The notes under the pieces were generated by a model. That model saw only the letters and a program-made list of their open reading frames with translations, did no database searches and had not been told where the DNA came from. Below, in pieces: positions 1 to 5,585 of a stretch of DNA of 5,836 nucleotides (the first letter of the stretch is position 1; each line of letters starts with the position of its first letter). The translations under genes were made by a program, and so were the position numbers. The DNA comes from Actinomycetota bacterium. Its GTDB lineage: Bacteria; Actinomycetota; Acidimicrobiia; Acidimicrobiales; AC-14. The stretch is from contig JAIVIH010000116.1 of NCBI GenBank assembly GCA_020200615.1, positions 1 to 5,836 on the forward strand, written 5' to 3'.

Positions 1-49
1 GTACCCGCCAGCGCCGCCTGAGCTCCTCGGCCGACGCACCGACGGCTTC
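1..49. other. Window edge downstream of mscL, no assignable gene
   Basis: These 49 bases follow the mscL stop on the minus strand. Read leftward, in frame with mscL, 16 codons stay open to the edge (they include ASAEELRRRWRV, which looks coding), but they contain no ATG, GTG or TTG and follow directly on the mscL TGA. In another minus frame a GTG at 39..37, with GAGAAG a few bases upstream, could begin a next gene (VRRPRSSGG...). Too little is visible to choose. Confidence 0.2.
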
Positions 50-457
50 TCAGCCCACGGCGACCTTGGCCGTGCAGAAGGCGCAGCGGGTGGCGGCGAC
101 CGGAATCGAGCTGAGGCACTCCGGGCAGTCCCGGGTGGTCGACTCGACCTCGGGCTCCGTCTTGCGGCGCGCCATCAGGTTGTTGACCGGCTTCACGACG
201 AAGAAGAACAGCACGGCGGCGACGATGACGAAGCCGATTATGGAGTCGATGAACGCGCCGTAGCGGAAGCGCGAGCCGCTCACCTCGAAGTCCATCTCCG
301 CGAAGCTGGCGGCGTCGCCCGGTATGGCGAGGAACGGCGTCAGCAAGTTCTCCGTGAACGATGAGATGACAGCGGTGAACGCCGCACCGATGGCCACCCC
401 GATGGCCAGGTCGATCACGTTGCCCCGCAGAATGAACGCCTTGAAGTCCTGCAGCAT
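50..457 (-). CDS. mscL: Large-conductance mechanosensitive channel MscL with C-terminal CxxC/CxxC tail
   Basis: MscL forms a homopentameric pore in the cytoplasmic membrane that opens under high membrane tension and releases solutes during hypo-osmotic shock. The 135-residue product has the family layout. It starts with an N-terminal amphipathic helix (FKAFILRGNVIDLAIGVAIG, residues 5-24), where RGNVIDLAIGVAIG is the MscL signature leading into TM1 (about 14-40). A periplasmic loop (about 42-67) and TM2 (about 68-92, rich in I/V/F) follow, ending in the PVNNLMARR cytoplasmic turn. The C-terminus differs from E. coli MscL: it carries CPEC (111-114) and CAFC (125-128), a likely zinc-ribbon-like knuckle. 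The ATG is well supported by GAGGAAGG six bases upstream. It lies 47 bases after the stop of the GNAT gene at 505-1149 on the same strand, so co-transcription is plausible. The family call is secure; zinc binding is inferred from the Cys spacing. Confidence 0.96.
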   Translation of the reverse strand: MLQDFKAFILRGNVIDLAIGVAIGAAFTAVISSFTENLLTPFLAIPGDAASFAEMDFEVSGSRFRYGAFIDSIIGFVIVAAVLFFFVVKPVNNLMARRKTEPEVESTTRDCPECLSSIPVAATRCAFCTAKVAVG

Positions 458-463
458 GCCCGC

Positions 464-471
464 CCTTCCTC
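464..471 (-). promoter_or_regulatory. Ribosome binding site of mscL
   Basis: On the minus strand this reads GAGGAAGG, six bases before the ATG at 457. It is a strong Shine-Dalgarno match and fixes the mscL start. Confidence 0.75.
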
Positions 472-504
472 AGTCGATTCCGCAGGCGGAGTCTCGCGCC
501 GACG

Positions 505-1149
505 TCAGAGGTCCTGGTAGAGCAGCACCCGCCAGCCCCCGCTCGACTCGTCCTCGGGCATGAAGTCGGGGAGGAAGCGCAGGCAGCGGCAGCCGGTCAG
601 GCGGGTGTAGAGAGCGAGAACGGGATCGTGGAGAAAGTCTTCCGGCGGCGGAAACTCGCCTGTCTGCAGGTAGCGCGCCACCATCTGCTTCACGGCCGGC
701 CTGGCCCGCACCTGCTCGTTCCCGTTGTACGACGGCAGCGGACCGTCGGCCACCGCCCGCGTCAGACCCTGTTCCCGCCCGCGGTCGAAGGCGGAGTGGA
801 TCAGGAGCCGCGAGTTGGGCATCCCCCGGGCCGCCGGATCGATCCCGATGCTGTACAAGCAGAGGGTGTCGGCGTCGGCGGGGACGGGCTGGGTGGAGTA
901 GCTGTCGAAGTTCTTCGGAAAGCCGCTCATGTCGTCGGGATCGAACCGGACGGCCGAGAACCCGATCGTGCCCATCAGCCGCCCGTCTTCTGTCGTCCCC
1001 AGCATCTGGTGGCCCAAGGAGAACCGGTGGAGGATCTTGGCCCTGCTCGCCTGCATGGCAGGGTCGAAGGCCCTTACCTCCAGGTCCATCACCTGGTCGA
1101 TGTCCTCTGGGCCAAGAGTGACCAGTCGCCGAACGGGGAAGTCGCTCAC
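505..1149 (-). CDS. GNAT-family N-acetyltransferase, nitrilase-linked subtype
   Basis: This is a predicted acetyl-CoA-dependent N-acyltransferase of the GNAT fold, 214 residues from the chosen GTG; its substrate is unknown. The open frame extends up to 1419, but residues upstream of MSDFPVRRL look non-coding, and the domain begins at VRRLVTLGPEDIDQV, so GTG at 1149 is preferred. No strong ribosome binding site is visible there. The GNAT core is seen in beta-strands around MGTIGFSAVRF (59-69) and LCLYSIGIDPAARGM (96-110), followed by the acetyl-CoA loop and helix. That loop is divergent: RGMPNSRLL replaces the classical R/QxxGxG/A. The order DTLYxIGIDPxxRGM, then a long helix, then HDPVL...FLPDFMPEDxxSxGW near the end resembles, from memory, the GNAT domain fused to carbon-nitrogen hydrolases (nitrilases) in other bacteria. 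Here it stands alone. MscL follows 47 bases downstream on the same strand. Confidence 0.8.
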   Translation of the reverse strand: MSDFPVRRLVTLGPEDIDQVMDLEVRAFDPAMQASRAKILHRFSLGHQMLGTTEDGRLMGTIGFSAVRFDPDDMSGFPKNFDSYSTQPVPADADTLCLYSIGIDPAARGMPNSRLLIHSAFDRGREQGLTRAVADGPLPSYNGNEQVRARPAVKQMVARYLQTGEFPPPEDFLHDPVLALYTRLTGCRCLRFLPDFMPEDESSGGWRVLLYQDL

Positions 1150-1285
1150 CGGACTCGGGCACCCGGGAGCATGACTCCCCGTCGAAGCAGGTTGGCAGAC
1201 GTGCCGCCAGTCTGATGGCTTCCGCCGCGGCAGGGCCAGGCTGGGTGTAGTCGTCCAAGCGAGCCTCCGGCTCCGTAGAACAGGT

Positions 1286-1546
1286 GTGGGACCCGTAGAG
1301 CCGATATTCAACGACCTCGACGCCGGTGGACGGTTCCACCGGGACAGCGCCCTGGGCCGGATCTTCCATCCCGGGTCGGTTTCCTTCCGGGAGATCTCGC
1401 CCAAGGACAGCCTGCACATCTCCGTCCTTCCCGGGAACCGCCTGTCGGTCCACGTCGACCGACTGTCCCCCCTGGTCGTCCGCGCCGATCGGTGCCGCTA
1501 CTCCGCCGCAAGGGTGGTGGGAGGCGGGCGCCGGAGTCGAGGATGA
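1286..1546 (+). CDS. Unrecognised small protein, probably frameshifted or truncated at its 3' end
   Basis: I do not recognise the family. Residues 4-75 look like genuine coding sequence: strong G/C third positions and a balanced hydrophobic/charged pattern, with segments such as VEPIFNDLDAGGRFHRD, GRIFHPGSVSFREI and NRLSVHVDRLSPL, suggesting a small beta-rich domain. After RYSAARVV (about 1520) this frame decays into GGGRRSRG and stops at 1546. The next frame (third positions again G/C-rich) reads GVEDEGTLTVTVKGL and ends at 1610, where its TGA overlaps the GTG start of the following gene. The natural product may therefore run from 1286 to 1610 with a frame change at about 1500-1525. The start is a GTG with only a weak upstream ribosome binding site. 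It diverges from the GNAT gene across about 136 bases in which I see no clear promoter. Confidence 0.55.
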   Translation: MGPVEPIFNDLDAGGRFHRDSALGRIFHPGSVSFREISPKDSLHISVLPGNRLSVHVDRLSPLVVRADRCRYSAARVVGGGRRSRG

Positions 1547-1606
1547 GGGCACGCTGACCGTCACCGTGAAGGGCCTGTCCTGCCGGGAGGCGCTACCGTC
1601 GACCAG

Positions 1607-1816
1607 GTGACCGAGCCCGCCAAGCGTCCGCCCGCATTCGTGATGTCGTGCGCCTTCGGGGTCATCGGAGCCGTCCTGCTGCTGACCGGCCTGGCGACGG
1701 GCTCGGAGCCCGTACTGATCACCGCCGGCGCCGGGGGGGCGCTGTCCCTCGTGTGCGCGCTGGTGTGGAGATCGCAGCTGATCGACGCTTGGCGGGGCGC
1801 CCGCCGGCAGGGCTGA
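1607..1816 (+). CDS. Small two-helix integral membrane protein of unknown function
   Basis: The product is 69 residues. A short polar N-terminus (MTEPAKRPPA) is followed by a hydrophobic helix at about 10-31 (FVMSCAFGVIGAVLLLTGLA), a tight turn TGSEP, a second helix at about 36-54 (LITAGAGGALSLVCALVW) and a basic tail (RGARRQG). Both termini would face the cytoplasm by the positive-inside rule. I cannot assign a family. The start GTG overlaps, as GTGA, a stop in the frame that may be the real end of the upstream small gene, so the two may be translationally coupled; the nearest G-rich stretch (GGGAGG, 1585-1590) is rather distant for a ribosome binding site. It converges on the anti-sigma gene, with 19 bases between the two stops. 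Confidence 0.6.
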   Translation: MTEPAKRPPAFVMSCAFGVIGAVLLLTGLATGSEPVLITAGAGGALSLVCALVWRSQLIDAWRGARRQG

Positions 1817-1835
1817 AGACGGGCGATGTGGTGGG

Positions 1836-2513
1836 TCAGGCCGTGTCGAACGCGGCTTCGTAGCGGAGCTCGCCGGAGGTGTCCAGGACGCGGATGGCCC
1901 GCAACGACCGGGCCGGCGCGTCGACCGTGACTCCCAGCGTGGCCTGGCCTCCCTGGAGCCGGAGGTGCCCGACGGGGGCGGGAGGCCCGCCGCCGGCCGT
2001 CACCACCTCCACCTCGTAGTCGGCTGTCCACTCCCGAGGGGCTTCGAGGGAGACGAAGATCCAGGCCTGGGGATCGCCGAAGGCGAAGGCCCGGCAAGTG
2101 GCGCGGCCACTGGCGCTCACATCCAACGCGGTGCGCACTTCGTTCCTGACCTCGGGCTGCGGGGCGGCGGTCAGGCCCGCGATCAGCCCCGCTCCCCCGA
2201 CCACGACCAACGCCGCGGCGGCGACGGCTGTGCGAAGACGGGACCTCCCCGGCTTGCGGTCCGGCCGCCGCTCCATGGGAGCGCCCGTGGCCGCCAGCAC
2301 GCGGGACTCGAAACCGATCGTGGGTTCGGCCTCGGGGGCGAGGAGGAGGAGGTCGTCCGCCACCGTGGCCAGCTCGTCCACCAGGCGCTGGCAGCCCCGG
2401 CAATGACCGAGGTGGGCCAGGGCCGAAGCCCGCTCGCCGGCCGACACGACCCCGAGGGCCAGCTCGGCGGCGAGGACCTCCACGTCGCGGCAGTCGAGGA
2501 CGTCTTCGGTCAT
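1836..2513 (-). CDS. Membrane-anchored zinc-finger anti-sigma factor, RskA-like
   Basis: This protein is expected to hold the adjacent ECF sigma factor inactive at the membrane until an envelope signal releases it. The 225 residues show an N-terminal cytoplasmic anti-sigma domain with the ZAS signature Hx3CxxC (H34, C38, C41 in HLGHCRGC), within the typical AAELALGVVSAGERASALAH context. A basic juxtamembrane stretch (ERRPDRKPGRSR, 81-92) precedes one transmembrane helix at about 95-117. The extracytoplasmic domain of about 100 residues (AWIFVSLEAPREWTADYEVEV..., ending RYEAAFDTA) resembles the RskA C-terminal domain. Its ATG overlaps the restored sigma stop as ATGA, the usual sigma/anti-sigma arrangement, giving coupled translation. 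Release by regulated proteolysis is known for RskA-type proteins and is only inferred here. One lone Cys (C140) lies outside the membrane. The inducing signal is unknown. Confidence 0.9.
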   Translation of the reverse strand: MTEDVLDCRDVEVLAAELALGVVSAGERASALAHLGHCRGCQRLVDELATVADDLLLLAPEAEPTIGFESRVLAATGAPMERRPDRKPGRSRLRTAVAAAALVVVGGAGLIAGLTAAPQPEVRNEVRTALDVSASGRATCRAFAFGDPQAWIFVSLEAPREWTADYEVEVVTAGGGPPAPVGHLRLQGGQATLGVTVDAPARSLRAIRVLDTSGELRYEAAFDTA

Positions 2514-3080
2514 TCGCCCGCGCCTCGCTGGTGGTTGAGGGTGTCACGCAGCTTGAGCAAGCCGGACCGGACCCGGGTCTTGGCCGTGCCCACGGGGATT
2601 CCCCTCCGATTCGCTGATCTCCCGGGCGGTGCGGCCGCACAGCGCGGCCAGAAGGAGCGCCCGGCGCTGCCCCTCGTTCAGACCGGCGAGGGCCGTCCGC
2701 ACCCTGCCCACTTCGACCGTGTTCTCGGCCGTGATCGCGGGCGAGCCGTCGGGGCCTCCGGCGATCATGCCCAACGAAGCCAGCAGCTCGGGGTCGAGAG
2801 GCTGCGTGCGGCGCATGCGGACGGCGTCGACGGCCAGGTTGCGAGTTATGGTGAGGAGCCAGGTGCTCACCGCGCCCTTGCGGGGGTCGTAGGCGGCGGC
2901 ATGACGCCAGGCCCGTAGAAACGCTTCCTGGGAGACGTCCTCGGCGAGGGCGCTGTCCCCCACAATGGCCCGGGCCAGGCCGCAGACCCGGGCCTGGTGG
3001 CGCCGGATGAAGGCGGCGGCGGCGTCGGGGTCACCGACGGCGAACCCGGCCAGCAAGGCGTCGTCTGGCGCGGCGCGCAT
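2510..3080 (-). CDS. ECF-type RNA polymerase sigma factor, frameshifted in region 4
   Basis: The protein would direct RNA polymerase to a stress regulon, under control of the anti-sigma factor encoded just downstream. Region 2 is clear: FIRRHQARVCGLARAIVGD, then the core-binding and -10 motif LAEDVSQEAFLRAWRHAAAYD, and GAVSTWLLTITRNLAVDAVRMRR (about residues 24-91). After a linker comes region 4: LAGLNEGQRRALLLAALCGR and TAREISESEG (about 131-160). There the frame breaks. As written it continues NPRGHGQ... and stops at 2544. Removing one base within 2598-2604 restores IPVGTAKTRVRSGLLKLRDT and a stop at 2512..2510, overlapping the anti-sigma ATG as ATGA; the restored protein is 189 residues. 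The break lies in the turn of the helix-turn-helix, so the unrestored product lacks its -35 recognition helix. I chose ATG 3080; an ATG at 3143 is also in frame but adds an unlikely leader. The RskA-like partner suggests a SigK-like group. Confidence 0.9.
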
Positions 3081-3160
3081 CGCCCACAATGGTAGGCCCG
3101 GACCACGCCCGATGGTCGGCAGGGCCTGAGTCGCTGCGCTCAACTAGGTTTGCACCCGCT
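3081..3160. promoter_or_regulatory. Divergent promoter region, possibly with leaderless transcripts
   Basis: These 80 bases separate the divergent sigma gene and the GRP-rich protein gene, so they must hold both promoters unless one is internal. Leftward, TACCAT (3094..3089) fits the actinobacterial -10 pattern TAnnnT and lies eight bases before the sigma ATG. Rightward, TAGGTT (3145-3150) fits the same pattern and lies ten bases before ATG 3161. Neither start has a convincing Shine-Dalgarno sequence, which would suit leaderless or near-leaderless messages. No clear -35 boxes are seen. This rests on short motifs only. Confidence 0.35.
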
Positions 3161-4963
3161 ATGCCCCGGATCGAGATCGAGCTCACCAGCTCGCGTGCCG
3201 ACGGCAGCTGGACCTGGCGGGCGGCAGGAGCTCGCCAGCCCAAGGGCACGTTGGACGGGAAGCTGCTCACTGCCGGCGCCAAGGTCGGCGACGTGGTGAG
3301 GGCCGACGTCGAGGTGGATGTCGACGGGATGGCGGTGACCGCCGTGCTCCCGCCCAAGTCCAAGAAGGCCGACGAGGGCCGGCTCGAATACATCGGGCCG
3401 CCGGTCAAGGAGGCGACAACCGGGCTGAACTGGGCCGACTTCGACGGCACCGATCGCCAGCGGCGCTCGGGCTCGGGCGGTCGGGACCGGCCGGGGGCCG
3501 GAGGTGGTCGGAGGGACAGGCCCGGCGGGCAGGGACGTCCTGGTGACGGCCGCCCCGGCGGTGGACGTCCTGGTGACGGCCGCCCCGGCGGTGCACGACC
3601 CGGCGCGGGACGGCCTGAGGGACGCCCTTCGAGCGCCGGAGGACCGGGGTCTGGCGGCCCCGGTTCCGGTGGCCCGGCCCGAGGCCGAACCGAAGGCGGG
3701 CGCACCGAGGACGGTCGTCCCGGCGGCGGTCGGCCGGCAGGGGGCAGACCGGCGGGTGGGCGGCCCGCCTCGGCGGGAGCTCGGGGAGAACGCTCGGGAC
3801 CGCCGCGCGACCGTGAACACCGCAGCGCTCCTCCGCCGACGCCCAAGCCCCGGCCCAAGCGGCTCAACGCCGGCCGGGCCCACCGGGACGAGGTGCTGGC
3901 CAGTCTTCCGGCCGAGGAGCAGCTGATCGCCGAGCATCTCCTGCGGGGCGGAATTCCTGCGGTACGCCACGCCGTCGAGGAGCAGAATGCCGCGGCTCGG
4001 GCGGCGGGCTCGCCCGAGGTCAAGGCCGACGCCCTGATGGGCATCGCCGAGCGCCTCATGCCCCGCCTGAGGGCGGCCGAGTGGCGGGACCGGGCCGAGG
4101 CCGCCGTCACCCAGGCCGAGGAGATCGCCCTCCGGGACCTGAGGACGCTCGTCGCCAGCTCGGATGCCGTGGGCCGGGACGAGGCGAGCCGCGAACTGGT
4201 CGACCGCCTGCGTCATGTCCTCGACGAGCGCAGCGCCAAGGAGCGCGACACCTGGCTCGGAGAGATCACCGAGGCCATGGAGGCGGGCCGGGTCGTGCGG
4301 GCCCTGCGGGCCAGCGGTCGCCCTCCGGAGCCAGGCGTGCGTTTCCCGACGCCCCTGGCCGAGCGCCTGGGCGCGGCCGCCAGCGAAGCCATGGCCGCCG
4401 ACGTGGCCCCCGACCGCTGGGGTGCGGTGCTGGAGGCCGTCTGTGCCTCGCCCGTCCGGCGCCTGGTCCGTCCCCAGGGCCTGCCGGCCGAGGCTCCTCC
4501 CGAACTGGTGACCGCCGCCCGCCAGGCGGCGGAACGGGTACCGGGTCTGGTCCCCCTGGTCGGTGCCCCGCCCCCGTCCGGCCGCCGGGCGGGCGGTCCG
4601 GCTCGAGGCAAGGCTTCGGGCCCGGCTCCTCCCGGTGGGCGGCCTCCCGGGCCGCCGCGCCGCGCACCCATCCCCCCGCCGCCGACGGGCGTCATCGGGG
4701 GATCCCGCCCGGCGCCGAAGAGGGCGGCCGAGGCCCAACCGACCGCGCCCGAGGCCCACGCCGCCGGCGCGGATCACGAAGTGATGGTCGGGACCGATCC
4801 GCTCCACCCATCCCACCAGCCGGTCGCAAACGCCCTCGATGCCGGTTTCCTCGGCCAGCTCCCGGACCACGGCCTCGGCCAGGGTCTCCCCCGGCTCCAC
4901 CCGGCCTCCGGGTATGGACCACTCCCCCGCCGCCGGCCCGGTGCCCCGGCGGATCAGAAGTAG
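3161..4963 (+). CDS. GRP-rich multidomain protein of unknown function, C-terminus run into antisense of NUDIX
   Basis: This is a 600-residue product with no confident family name; I have the impression of similar hypothetical proteins in Acidimicrobiia. Residues 1-82 form a small, probably beta-rich domain ([20 protein letters not shown], then [20 protein letters not shown]). Residues about 101-235 are a low-complexity Gly/Arg/Pro/Asp linker with repeated [10 protein letters not shown] and GRPAGG units. Residues about 236-468 are alpha-helical and charged: [50 protein letters not shown] and [19 protein letters not shown]. Residues about 469-537 are a Pro/Arg/Ala-rich tail. The last 60 or so residues (from about 538) are antisense to the NUDIX gene and look unnatural. 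An RGG/GRP-like linker fits nucleic-acid binding, but this is only inference. ATG 3161 is preferred over the in-frame ATG 3089, because the intervening residues look non-coding and would overlap the promoter region. Confidence 0.75.
   Translation: MPRIEIELTSSRADGSWTWRAAGARQPKGTLDGKLLTAGAKVGDVVRADVEVDVDGMAVTAVLPPKSKKADEGRLEYIGPPVKEATTGLNWADFDGTDRQRRSGSGGRDRPGAGGGRRDRPGGQGRPGDGRPGGGRPGDGRPGGARPGAGRPEGRPSSAGGPGSGGPGSGGPARGRTEGGRTEDGRPGGGRPAGGRPAGGRPASAGARGERSGPPRDREHRSAPPPTPKPRPKRLNAGRAHRDEVLASLPAEEQLIAEHLLRGGIPAVRHAVEEQNAAARAAGSPEVKADALMGIAERLMPRLRAAEWRDRAEAAVTQAEEIALRDLRTLVASSDAVGRDEASRELVDRLRHVLDERSAKERDTWLGEITEAMEAGRVVRALRASGRPPEPGVRFPTPLAERLGAAASEAMAADVAPDRWGAVLEAVCASPVRRLVRPQGLPAEAPPELVTAARQAAERVPGLVPLVGAPPPSGRRAGGPARGKASGPAPPGGRPPGPPRRAPIPPPPTGVIGGSRPAPKRAAEAQPTAPEAHAAGADHEVMVGTDPLHPSHQPVANALDAGFLGQLPDHGLGQGLPRLHPASGYGPLPRRRPGAPADQK
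3533..3592 (+). repeat. Perfect 30-bp tandem duplication within the GRP linker
   Basis: Two identical adjacent 30-base units (3533-3562 and 3563-3592), each starting GGACGTCC and ending CCCCGGCGGT, encode two copies of a ten-residue [10 protein letters not shown] unit. More degenerate GRP units flank it and recur at about 3718-3770. Perfect identity at the DNA level suggests recent slippage or unequal exchange. Confidence 0.9.
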
Positions 4964-5032
4964 CCGATCGTCCAGGACGGCAATGGCGCCCACACAGGTC
5001 TCGACCCGCAGCGGACCTGATCCCCCGCTCAT
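4772..5032 (-). CDS. NUDIX hydrolase, C-terminal part missing
   Basis: NUDIX enzymes hydrolyse nucleoside diphosphates linked to another moiety, using divalent metal; the substrate here is unknown. Residues 1-87 are typical: a first strand [18 protein letters not shown] (13-30), [14 protein letters not shown] (36-49) and a complete NUDIX box Gx5Ex7REUxEExGU from G43 to I65, with the catalytic RELAEETGI intact. The second sheet then begins ([17 protein letters not shown], 71-87). After I87 the expected remaining 45-50 residues are absent in all frames. Instead the same frame runs on as the antisense of the rightward gene, staying open to a stop at 3140 (630 residues in total), so I end the recognisable gene at 4772. 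The ATG overlaps the upstream GNAT stop as ATGA, and no strong ribosome binding site is visible, so translation is probably coupled. As it stands the enzyme is unlikely to fold normally. Confidence 0.8.
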
Positions 5033-5505
5033 GCCGGCGGGCGCAGGGAGTGGTGCATGACGATCTTGCGGGCGGTGAAGCCCGACTCCTCGAAGAAGTT
5101 CTTCGTCAGGCGGTGGCCGGGCAGGGCCATGGCGTCCATCCCGAAGCAGCCCGCCTGCCGGCACCAGCGGATGAGGTCGCCCATCATGGCCTCACCCAAC
5201 CCGACGCCGCGGGCCTCCATGTCCACGAAGATGTCGTCGACCACGCCGAGAAGGGAGCCGTCGGCCAGGCGCTCGAGGCGACCGACGGCGTAGCCCACGG
5301 GGGCCTCGTCGATGGTGCCGACGAGCAGGCGAACGTTCTCGTCTTCGAGGAGCCGGGCCAGATCCTCCTCGATGGGCTCGCGGCGGGCTTCCTGGGCGTG
5401 CCAGACGGCGCCCCCCCTCATCGGCGCCAGCTCGGCGATCCCGGCCCTGACCAGCGCGGCTATCGCCGGAAGGTCGGCCTGGGTCGCTTGCCGGGCCGCC
5501 TCCAT
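5029..5505 (-). CDS. GNAT-family N-acetyltransferase
   Basis: This is a predicted acetyl-CoA-dependent acetyltransferase of 158 residues, about the usual single-domain GNAT length; the acceptor is not predictable. An N-terminal [20 protein letters not shown] (5-24) is the usual first strand and helix. Strands [18 protein letters not shown] (60-77) and [16 protein letters not shown] (85-100) follow. The acetyl-CoA-binding motif RGVGLG (R99-G104, exactly RxxGxG) leads into the helix [15 protein letters not shown]. The final strand and C-terminal helix follow ([21 protein letters not shown]), ending in RKIVMHHSL. The frame is open up to 5655, but ATG 5505 is chosen because GAGGA lies five bases upstream and the earlier residues look non-coding and would overlap the DUF4193 gene. 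It sits 80 bases downstream of DUF4193 and overlaps the NUDIX start by ATGA, suggesting a GNAT-NUDIX operon. Confidence 0.93.
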   Translation of the reverse strand: MEAARQATQADLPAIAALVRAGIAELAPMRGGAVWHAQEARREPIEEDLARLLEDENVRLLVGTIDEAPVGYAVGRLERLADGSLLGVVDDIFVDMEARGVGLGEAMMGDLIRWCRQAGCFGMDAMALPGHRLTKNFFEESGFTARKIVMHHSLRPPA

Positions 5506-5510
5506 TGCCG

Positions 5511-5515
5511 TCCTC
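5511..5515 (-). promoter_or_regulatory. Ribosome binding site of the GNAT gene at 5029-5505
   Basis: On the minus strand this reads GAGGA, five bases before ATG 5505. It decides between this start and the upstream in-frame alternatives. Confidence 0.65.
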
Positions 5516-5562
5516 AGGACGAAGCGGACCGGAGTTGGGCGACCCGGAGCAGCACTGTCTTG

Positions 5563-5577
5563 CGGGCCCGTGGCCCG
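5563..5577 (-). terminator. Short GC hairpin downstream of the DUF4193 gene, possible weak terminator
   Basis: CGGGCC and GGCCCG form a perfect 6-bp stem around a three-base loop, about nine bases after the DUF4193 stop on the minus strand. No T-tract follows (GCAAGACAG), so intrinsic termination is doubtful. It could be an attenuating or mRNA-end-protecting hairpin, or chance in GC-rich DNA. Confidence 0.25.
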
Positions 5578-5585
5578 GTCGGCCG

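Noticed and set aside
1196..1215. CAGAC...GTCTG inverted repeat in the gap between the GNAT gene and the small gene, as an operator
   Set aside because: A 5-bp arm repeat with a loop of about ten bases is expected by chance in this much sequence, and no second copy or adjacent promoter is visible.
470..1564. Minus-strand open frame of 364 codons over the GNAT and small-gene region
   Set aside because: It overlaps clear GNAT coding sequence in another frame and reads as Arg/Gly/Pro-rich GC sequence with no recognisable motif.
1561..2640. Minus-strand 359-codon open frame over the anti-sigma gene
   Set aside because: Its first 40 or so codons contain the out-of-frame tail of the sigma factor, and the rest shadows the anti-sigma gene, whose motifs lie in another frame.
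1965..2918. Plus-strand 317-codon open frame across the sigma and anti-sigma genes
   Set aside because: It is antisense to two confidently identified genes, with His/Gly/Arg-rich composition and no domain pattern.
3140..4771. Very long minus-strand open frame opposite the GRP-rich gene, continuous with NUDIX
   Set aside because: Its codons are the exact complement, in register, of the rightward codons. In very GC-rich genes that antisense frame rarely contains stops. Its residues are low-complexity and lack domain-like features, so I treat it as a shadow and end NUDIX at 4772.
4773..4785. ATCAC-GAA-GTGAT hairpin as a bidirectional terminator between the convergent genes
   Set aside because: The stem is only 5 bp with no T-tract, and its bases encode the conserved HHFVI end of the recognisable NUDIX sequence. 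It is noted only as a possible junction feature.
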